DNA from: Shimia sp041624275
GTDB taxonomy: Bacteria > Pseudomonadota > Alphaproteobacteria > Rhodobacterales > Rhodobacteraceae
Reading direction: 5' to 3'
Assembly: GCF_041624275.1 (NCBI RefSeq)
Contig: NZ_JBFJVE010000086.1
Coordinates: 1 to 12,060 of the forward strand
Length of the DNA: 12,060 nucleotides
The notes beneath the pieces are model-generated. The model was given only the letters and a program-made list of their open reading frames with translations. It did not search any database and was not told the origin of the DNA. This document shows positions 7,434 through 12,060 of the stretch, piece by piece. Both the position numbers and the translations under genes were made by a program. The first letter of the stretch is position 1. Every line of letters starts with the position of its first letter.

Positions 7434-7525
7434 GGGCCGCAGTCGCAACGGAATCACCCAGCGGCTATGGCCAAGGCGCGGCAGATGGCCCGCTGGTGAA
7501 ACGCAGGTAAAAGGTTCGCTCGTAG

Positions 7526-8275
7526 ATGACCCGCAAATCCCCGATGACCCTGTCCGGCGAGGCGCCGCACCCCTGCGGCCACTGCGCCTTTTATCAGGAC
7601 AGTGTCTGGCAGCCGGTGGAGCAAAGCGGTGTCTCGACCCTGGCCCGCAGCTTCTCGCGGCGGGAACTGGACGAGGGCGAGGTGCTGTTCGAACAGGGCG
7701 CCGAAAGCGGCGGCGTCTATTGCGTGTCGCGCGGGCTGATCGCGCTCAGATCCTATCAGAGCGACGGCAAGTCGACGCTGCTCAAGCTGGCCTATCCGGG
7801 CGAGATCATCGGCTTTCGCTCATTCCTCGACGACGGCCCGCACAGAACCGAGGCGCGGGCGCTGGTCGCGTCGCGGGTCTGTATCGTGGCGCGACGCGAC
7901 GCCAAGCGCGTGGTGCGCGCCAACCCGTCGGTGCTGGCGCGGCTGGCCTCGCGCTGCATCGCCGAGATCGACCGGAGCCACGAGCGGATCATCGCCTCGG
8001 CCACCCTGTCCAACAAGGTGCGCCTGACCGAGATCCTGCTGCAACTGGCGCGGCATCACGGCGCGCGCTTGGAAGGGTACGTCGAGATGAAACTGCCGCT
8101 GTCGCGGCCCGATCTCGCCGATCTCATCGGGGTGCAGCCCGAAACCCTGTCGCGGCTGGTCAAGCGGCTCGAGCGCGAGGGCGAATTCCTGTTTTCCGGG
8201 CGGCGGGTGAAGATCGCCGAGACGGTTTTCGACGAAGACGGCGGGTTCGGCCCGCCAATCGCGAAACGGGCCTGA
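7526..8275 (+). CDS. CRP/FNR-family transcriptional regulator, FNR-like with incomplete Cys set
   Basis: Cytoplasmic DNA-binding regulator of 249 aa. Residues about 36-130 form the cyclic-nucleotide-binding-like beta-roll (ELDEGEVLFEQGAESGGVYCVSRG, then LAYPGEIIGFRSFL), residues 132-160 the dimerisation helix, and 190-235 the winged HTH. The recognition helix VQPETLSRLVKRLE aligns with VETISRLLGRF of E. coli FNR, conserving the E, S and R that contact TTGAT-type half-sites. An N-terminal CGHC (C17, C20) aligns with FNR C20/C23, and C119 (ASRVC) aligns with FNR C122. The position of FNR C29 is Ser26, next to Asp25. The protein may thus bind an altered Fe-S cluster, sense through thiols, or have lost cluster sensing. 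It is divergent from the P450-alkB operon across an FNR-type box, so it probably regulates that operon and itself. The start codon has only a weak upstream AAAAGG. Confidence 0.9.
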   Translation: MTRKSPMTLSGEAPHPCGHCAFYQDSVWQPVEQSGVSTLARSFSRRELDEGEVLFEQGAESGGVYCVSRGLIALRSYQSDGKSTLLKLAYPGEIIGFRSFLDDGPHRTEARALVASRVCIVARRDAKRVVRANPSVLARLASRCIAEIDRSHERIIASATLSNKVRLTEILLQLARHHGARLEGYVEMKLPLSRPDLADLIGVQPETLSRLVKRLEREGEFLFSGRRVKIAETVFDEDGGFGPPIAKRA

Positions 8276-8470
8276 TACAGCGATCCGGGGCCGGCGCGGC
8301 GCTGCGGCCGCGATTCTGGCAGGCTGCGCCTTGATGGGCGGCTTCAAATCGGGCGCCCTGCCTTTGATTGCGCTATCAGTTTGGGCATTTGCCGTGCCGC
8401 AGCGCGATTCCACGGAAATGTCAGGGAAAAAGAGGCATAAAAGGGTGTGGTTGGCAAAAAAAGGGAGTAC
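8276..8470. other. Intergenic region between regulator and nad operon
   Basis: About 195 bp with no supported gene. Just after the regulator stop there is a weak 6-bp GC hairpin (8295-8300 with 8307-8312) without a T-tract. The rest includes a near-perfect dyad at 8365-8378 and an A-rich stretch at 8425-8462. A CATAAA at 8436-8441 could be a -10, but no matching -35 was found. The nad promoter presumably lies here. Confidence 0.5.
8365..8378. promoter_or_regulatory. Near-palindrome TGATTGCGCTATCA, candidate nad operator
   Basis: Twelve of the 14 bases obey dyad symmetry (TGAT-t-GCGC-t-ATCA). It sits about 127 bp before the proposed nadA start and about 92 bp before the leader mini-ORF. The spacing between its TGAT/ATCA arms (6 bp) does not fit an FNR box. 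It may be an operator for an unidentified NAD-biosynthesis regulator; this is speculative. Confidence 0.25.
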
Positions 8471-8494
8471 ATGACAGCCAAGTCAAAAAACTGA
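8471..8494 (+). CDS. Seven-codon leader mini-ORF upstream of nadA
   Basis: ATG at 8471 opens a seven-residue peptide (MTAKSKN) ending at TGA 8492-8494. It has a good ribosome binding site (AAGGGAG, 2-3 nt short of ideal spacing) just upstream. Its stop codon overlaps the GAGGA that serves nadA (8493-8497), and nadA begins 11 nt further on. This arrangement permits ribosome hand-over from the leader to nadA. The peptide shows no obvious attenuator codon run, such as repeated Asp or Trp. Translation is inferred from layout only; it could be chance. Confidence 0.4.
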   Translation: MTAKSKN

Positions 8495-8497
8495 GGA
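8493..8497 (+). promoter_or_regulatory. Shine-Dalgarno GAGGA deciding the nadA TTG start
   Basis: GAGGA is followed by 8 nt and then TTG at 8506. The resulting 349-residue protein matches the usual length of this NadA subfamily. The alternative ATG at 8368 adds 46 residues that do not look like NadA and would place the A-rich leader inside the gene. Confidence 0.6.
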
Positions 8498-8505
8498 CCT
8501 GTCTG

Positions 8506-9555
8506 TTGCTCGATCTTTCGCTTGTAGGCACCGAACTCTCGAAACATTACGACCTGGCGCCGTCACCGGAACTCGCCGCGTCGATGCAGGACATCTATCA
8601 GCGCATGGACCGTGTGGTCACGCCGCCGGACTGGGCGGTCTACGCGCCCTATGTCAAGGCCATCAACGAACTGAAATCCAAGCGCAACGCGGTGATTCTC
8701 GGGCACAATTACATGACCCCCGAGATTTTCCACGGGGTTTCGGATTTCGTCGGCGACAGCCTGCAACTGGCGATGAAGGCAGCCGAGGTCGAGGCCGAGG
8801 TGATCGTTCAGGCCGGGGTTCATTTCATGGCCGAGACCTCGAAGATTCTCAGCCCCGAGAAAATCGTGCTGATGCCCGACATGGCGGCCGGCTGTTCGCT
8901 GGCCGAAAGCATCACCGCCGACGGTATCGAAGAGATGCGCGCCAAGTATCCCGGCGCGCCGGTGGTGTCCTATGTCAACACCACCGCCGAGGTCAAAGCC
9001 GCCTCGGACATCTGCTGCACCTCGTCCAACGCGGTGCAGATCGTCAACGCGATGGACAGCGACACGGTCATCATGACGCCGGACCAGTACCTGGCCCAGA
9101 ACGTCGCCAACGAAAGCCACAAGAACGTGGTGTTCTGGCCCGGCTCCTGCATCGTGCACGAGCAATACACCGCGCAGGACCTGCGCGATTTCCGCGAATG
9201 GAATCCGGGCACGCGGCTGATCGCCCACCCCGAATGCACCCCCGAAGTGGTGGCCGAGGCCGATTTCAGCGGCTCGACCAGCGGCATTCTGAAATACGTC
9301 ACCGAGCAAAAGCCGGAACGGGCGATGCTGATCACCGAATGTTCGATGGCCGCCAATATCGCCGATGAACTGCCCGAGGTCGATTTCATCGGCCCCTGCA
9401 ACATGTGCCCCTACATGAAGAAGATCACCCTGGAAAAGGTGCTCTGGGTGCTGCACAGCATGGACAATCAGGTCGAGGTCGACCCCGCCGTTGCCGAAAA
9501 GGCGCGGCTGTCGGTTCAGCGCATGATCGACCTGTCGCGCAAGCTGGGTCTCTGA
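8506..9555 (+). CDS. nadA: Quinolinate synthase A
   Basis: [4Fe-4S] enzyme of 349 aa that condenses iminoaspartate (from NadB) with dihydroxyacetone phosphate to make quinolinate, in the cytoplasm. Conserved blocks, numbered from the TTG start: LGHNYMTPEI (65-74), VGDSLQLA (82-89), GVHFMAETSKIL (104-115), MPDMAAGCSLAES (123-135) with C130, YVNTTAEVKA with ICCTSSNA (156-176), WPGSCIVHEQ with C215, HPEC and GSTSGI (241-260), and GPCNMCPYM (296-304). C130, C215 and C301 occupy the cluster-ligand positions; C298 forms a CxxC with C301. The TTG start is chosen for its Shine-Dalgarno and protein length; an ATG at 8584 would delete conserved N-terminal sequence. First gene of nadABC, with nadB 7 bp downstream. 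The leader mini-ORF suggests translational control. Confidence 0.96.
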   Translation: MLDLSLVGTELSKHYDLAPSPELAASMQDIYQRMDRVVTPPDWAVYAPYVKAINELKSKRNAVILGHNYMTPEIFHGVSDFVGDSLQLAMKAAEVEAEVIVQAGVHFMAETSKILSPEKIVLMPDMAAGCSLAESITADGIEEMRAKYPGAPVVSYVNTTAEVKAASDICCTSSNAVQIVNAMDSDTVIMTPDQYLAQNVANESHKNVVFWPGSCIVHEQYTAQDLRDFREWNPGTRLIAHPECTPEVVAEADFSGSTSGILKYVTEQKPERAMLITECSMAANIADELPEVDFIGPCNMCPYMKKITLEKVLWVLHSMDNQVEVDPAVAEKARLSVQRMIDLSRKLGL

Positions 9556-9562
9556 CACGGCG

Positions 9563-11137
9563 ATGAAGGAACTCACCACCGACCGGATCGTCATCGTCGG
9601 CGCGGGCATGGGGGCGCTCTATGCCGCGCTCAGCCTGGCGCCGCGCCCGGTGGTGATGATCTCGCCCGAACCCCTGGGCAAGGGCGCCAGCTCGGCCTGG
9701 GCCCAGGGCGGTGTGGCCGCGGCCATGGACAAGCAGGACAGCCCGGCGCTGCACGCGGCGGACACCGAACGCGCCGGCGCCGGCACGGTGGATTCGCAGG
9801 TTGCCCGTCTGGTGACGCGCGAGGCGCGCGAACACATCCTGCAGCTGACCTCTTTCGGCACCCCCTTTGATCGCACCGACAGCGGCGATTACGTCCTGTC
9901 GCGCGAGGCGGCGCATAGTTTCGCCCGCGTGGTCCGGGTCAAGGGCGATCAGGCCGGGGCCGAGATCATGGCGGCGCTGATCGAGCAGGTGCGGCAGGCG
10001 CCCTCGGTCCAGGTGCTCGAGGGCACCATGGCAGTGGCGCTGGATGTCGAGAACGGCCGCGTGAGCGGGGTCGCGGTGCAGCGCTCGGATGACGAGCGTT
10101 CAGCGCCGGTGATGCTGCGCGGCGCGGCCTATCTGCTGGCCGGCGGCGGGTCGGGCGGGCTTTATGCGCTGACCACCAACCCGCCGCGCATTCGCGGCCA
10201 GGTGATCGGCATGGCGGCGCGGGCCGGGGCCGAGATCGCCGATGCCGAATTCGTGCAGTTCCACCCGACCGCCATCGACGTCGGAGAGGACCCGGCGCCG
10301 CTGGCCACCGAGGCGCTGCGCGGCGAAGGCGCGATCCTGATCAACCGGCACGGGGAACGGTTCATGCTCGGGGTGCACCCGGATGCCGAACTGGCGCCGC
10401 GCGACATTGTCGCCCGCGAGATCTTTGCCCAGAGCCAGGCCGGAAACCGGCCGATGCTGGACACCCGCGAAGCGGTGGGGGCCCGGCTCACCGAGCAGTT
10501 CCTGACCGTGGCCGAGGCCTGCCAGCGCAACGGCGTCGACCCGGTCGCCGAGCCGATCCCGGTGGCTGCCGCCGCGCATTACCATATGGGCGGCATTGCC
10601 ACCGATACCCGGGGCCGCGCCAGCCTGAAGGCCCTCTGGGTTTGCGGCGAAGCCTCGTCCACGGGCCTGCACGGCGCCAACCGGCTGGCCTCGAACGGGC
10701 TGCTCGAAGCGCTGGTCTATGCCCGGATCTGCGCCGACGACATCGCCGCGACGGTGACGGCCCCAAGGCCGGTGCAGGCCGCCCCGGTCGTGGCGGTCTT
10801 CGACCGGGGCGGGCGCGCCCCCGACGCCGAGGCGGTCCGTGTCCTCAGGGCCACGATGACCGATCATGTGGGCGTGGTGCGAACCGCCGAGGGGCTGACC
10901 CGGGCCCTCTGCCGGATCGCGGCGCTCGAGGCGGCCCATGGCGACAGCCCGTCCTTTTTGAACATGTGCGCCACCGCGACGCTGATCGCGGTCAGCGCCC
11001 TGCAACGCGAAGAAAGCCGTGGCGCCCATGCGCGCGCGGACTTTCCGGCAACCCGGCCCGGTCCGGGCCGGCGCTCGCGCATCACCCTTTCCCAGGCGCT
11101 CGAGACGCGGGCGCAGGTCTGCAAGGATTTCCAATGA
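9563..11137 (+). CDS. nadB: L-aspartate oxidase
   Basis: FAD enzyme of 524 aa that oxidises L-aspartate to iminoaspartate, passed to NadA. The reoxidant is O2 or fumarate. The N-terminal dinucleotide-binding motif is IVIVGAGMGAL (9-19). The flavin/substrate segments SSAWAQGGVAAA (43-54), EFVQFHPT (229-236, H234) and TEALRGEGA (249-257) are followed by the catalytic arginine R280 (APRD), AHYHMGG (338-344) and the C-terminal FAD motif LWVCGEASSTGLHGANRLAS (358-377). All match the succinate dehydrogenase/fumarate reductase flavoprotein family in its NadB form. The C-terminal helical domain (about 400-524) is compact. Its stop overlaps the nadC start as ATGA. The ATG at 9563 has little Shine-Dalgarno, consistent with coupling to nadA, which ends 7 bp upstream. 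Confidence 0.96.
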   Translation: MKELTTDRIVIVGAGMGALYAALSLAPRPVVMISPEPLGKGASSAWAQGGVAAAMDKQDSPALHAADTERAGAGTVDSQVARLVTREAREHILQLTSFGTPFDRTDSGDYVLSREAAHSFARVVRVKGDQAGAEIMAALIEQVRQAPSVQVLEGTMAVALDVENGRVSGVAVQRSDDERSAPVMLRGAAYLLAGGGSGGLYALTTNPPRIRGQVIGMAARAGAEIADAEFVQFHPTAIDVGEDPAPLATEALRGEGAILINRHGERFMLGVHPDAELAPRDIVAREIFAQSQAGNRPMLDTREAVGARLTEQFLTVAEACQRNGVDPVAEPIPVAAAAHYHMGGIATDTRGRASLKALWVCGEASSTGLHGANRLASNGLLEALVYARICADDIAATVTAPRPVQAAPVVAVFDRGGRAPDAEAVRVLRATMTDHVGVVRTAEGLTRALCRIAALEAAHGDSPSFLNMCATATLIAVSALQREESRGAHARADFPATRPGPGRRSRITLSQALETRAQVCKDFQ

Positions 11138-11982
11138 CTTTTGCTTCTGTCCCCGATCTGGTGCTTGAACCGATGCTGCGCAACGCGCTGATGGAGGATC
11201 TTGGCAGCTACGGCGACGTGACCACGCGCGCGGTGATCCCGGCGGGCACCTCATATGATGCGCGCCTGAACGCGCGCGAAGACGCCATCGTGTCGGGCAT
11301 GCAGGTGGCCGCCCTGGCCTTCCGCCTGGTGGATCCGGCGCTTGAGGTCGAAACCCTGATCGGCGACGGGCAGCCCTGCAAGAAGGGCGACACGCTGATG
11401 CGCATCAGGGGGGCGGCGGCGTCGATCCTGTCGGGCGAGCGGGTGGCGCTGAACTTTGCCGGGCGGCTGACCGGCATCGCCACCAAGACCGCCGGTTTCG
11501 TGGCCGAAACCAGGGGCAGCAAGGCCCGCGTGACCTGTACCCGCAAGACCACGCCGGGGCTGCGGCTGGTGGAAAAGCTGGCGGTGCTGCATGGCGGCGG
11601 CTTCAATCACCGCTATTCGCTGTCGGACGCGATCCTCATCAAGGACAACCACATCGCCGCCGCCGGCGGCGTGCGCGCCGTGCTCGAGGCCACCAAGGCC
11701 CATGCCAGCCACATGATGGCGGTCGAGATCGAGGTCGACCGGCTGGACCAGCTGGCCGAGGTGCTCGAGGTCGGCGGGGCCAGCGTCGTGCTGCTGGACA
11801 ATATGGACAATGACACGCTGCGCGAGGCGGTGGCCATGGTGGATGGCCGGATGGCCACCGAGGCCAGCGGCAATGTCACCCTCGAACGCATCGCCTCGAT
11901 TGCCGCGACCGGGGTCGATTACATCTCGTCCGGGGCGCTGACCCATTCGGCGCGCACCGTCGATCTGGGGCTTGATTTCTGA
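11134..11982 (+). CDS. nadC: Nicotinate-nucleotide pyrophosphorylase (quinolinate phosphoribosyltransferase)
   Basis: Cytoplasmic enzyme of 282 aa that converts quinolinate plus PRPP to nicotinate mononucleotide, CO2 and pyrophosphate. It completes the de novo branch begun by NadB and NadA. Visible family motifs are EDLGSYGDVTT (21-31), SGERVALNFAGRLTGIAT (100-117), TCTRKTTPGLRLVEKLAV (134-151) with the quinolinate-binding Arg/Lys residues, HGGGFNHR (153-160), ILIKDNHI (167-174), EIEVD (198-202), LLDNM (220-224), EASGNV (243-248) and DYISSGALTHS (262-272). The ATG at 11134 overlaps the nadB stop by 4 bp and has AAGGA 6 nt upstream. The long open frame preceding it is nadB in another frame. 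Length is normal for NadC and nothing is missing. Confidence 0.97.
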   Translation: MTFASVPDLVLEPMLRNALMEDLGSYGDVTTRAVIPAGTSYDARLNAREDAIVSGMQVAALAFRLVDPALEVETLIGDGQPCKKGDTLMRIRGAAASILSGERVALNFAGRLTGIATKTAGFVAETRGSKARVTCTRKTTPGLRLVEKLAVLHGGGFNHRYSLSDAILIKDNHIAAAGGVRAVLEATKAHASHMMAVEIEVDRLDQLAEVLEVGGASVVLLDNMDNDTLREAVAMVDGRMATEASGNVTLERIASIAATGVDYISSGALTHSARTVDLGLDF

Positions 11983-12000
11983 GCCTTTCCGCCCTGTCGC

Positions 12001-12060
12001 TCAGCCGCGCAGGGGCGCCGAGAAAAGCCGGCCGAACTGCGGCATCGCCTCGTCGATACC
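12001..12060 (-). CDS. C-terminal end of an unidentified convergent gene (partial)
   Basis: On the minus strand the frame is open from the right edge for 19 codons, ending with residues RLFSAPLRG at a TGA at 12003-12001. It stops 18 bp from the nadC stop in convergent orientation. Its codons are strongly G/C at third positions like the neighbours, so it is probably the tail of a real gene. Too little is visible to name a family. No clear terminator hairpin lies in the 18-bp gap. Confidence 0.45.
   Translation of the reverse strand, partial: GIDEAMPQFGRLFSAPLRG

Noticed and set aside
7308..7457. 50-residue N-terminal extension of the P450 from an ATG at 7457
   Set aside because: Contains the operator palindrome, is not P450-like and lacks a Shine-Dalgarno; TTG 7307 has one.
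8295..8312. Possible terminator after the CRP/FNR-type regulator
   Set aside because: Only a 6-bp GC stem with no T-tract; expected often by chance at this GC content.
8423..8462. A-rich stretch considered as a NAD riboswitch or attenuator
   Set aside because: I could not fold a convincing aptamer or match a known NAD riboswitch core; only single-stranded A-rich sequence is evident.
8368..8505. 46-residue N-terminal extension of NadA from an ATG at 8368
   Set aside because: Cys/Lys/Arg-rich sequence unlike NadA, no ribosome binding site at 8368, and it would absorb the leader mini-ORF and the nadA Shine-Dalgarno.
8344..8547. Minus-strand 67-codon frame in the nadA upstream region
   Set aside because: Overlaps the nadA start and leader in antisense, has only a weak AGG upstream and no recognisable similarity.
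8563..9609. Minus-strand open frame of 348 codons over nadA
   Set aside because: Antisense to a gene with all NadA motifs; no domain seen.
10100..11254. Minus-strand open frame of 384 codons over nadB and the nadC start
   Set aside because: Low-complexity Arg/Gly/Pro composition opposite a fully conserved nadB.

Overview
The window is GC-rich (about two-thirds G+C by eye) and almost completely coding. It reads as chromosomal DNA of an alphaproteobacterium, most likely a marine Rhodobacteraceae (Roseobacter-type) organism. That is an inference from codon usage, from the nadA-nadB-nadC gene order, from the AlkB subtype and from the short PAS/LuxR regulator. No rRNA, tRNA, CRISPR array, insertion sequence or prophage was seen.

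Region 1 (1-4069, minus strand) is a peptide/opine-type ABC uptake operon. In transcription order it holds an M20 amidohydrolase, a family 5 periplasmic binding protein, a small manganese-type cupin closely resembling the Granulicella hydroxynitrile lyase, and a DppB-like permease that runs off the left edge. A GC-rich hairpin lies between the binding protein and the cupin. A short PAS-LuxR regulator (4151-4693, plus strand) is divergent from this operon, and the 81-bp gap between them contains a 14-bp dyad (CCGTAA-CT-TTACGG). The likely theme is import of an acylated or peptide-like compound and its hydrolysis, under the neighbouring regulator. The substrate cannot be read from the sequence.

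Region 2 (4738-8275) is a hydrocarbon or fatty-chain oxidation locus. On the minus strand a cytochrome P450 overlaps an AlkB-type diiron alkane monooxygenase by ATGA. Divergent from them is a CRP/FNR-family regulator. The intergenic region holds a perfect 14-bp palindrome TTGACGATCGTCAA, an FNR/FixK/DNR-class box. The regulator's recognition helix has the E..SR signature expected to read such a box. It also keeps Cys at three of the four FNR iron-sulfur ligand positions. This is the most interesting part of the window: possible oxygen, redox or NO control of two different oxygen-dependent hydroxylases.

Region 3 (about 8365-11982, plus strand) is the complete de novo quinolinate/NAD operon nadA-nadB-nadC, with tight spacing (7 bp, then a 4-bp ATGA overlap). 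nadA probably starts at TTG 8506. Just ahead of it is a seven-codon mini-ORF (8471-8494) with its own good ribosome binding site. Its stop codon overlaps the nadA Shine-Dalgarno, so translational coupling is possible. At the right edge the last 19 codons of an unidentified convergent gene are visible.
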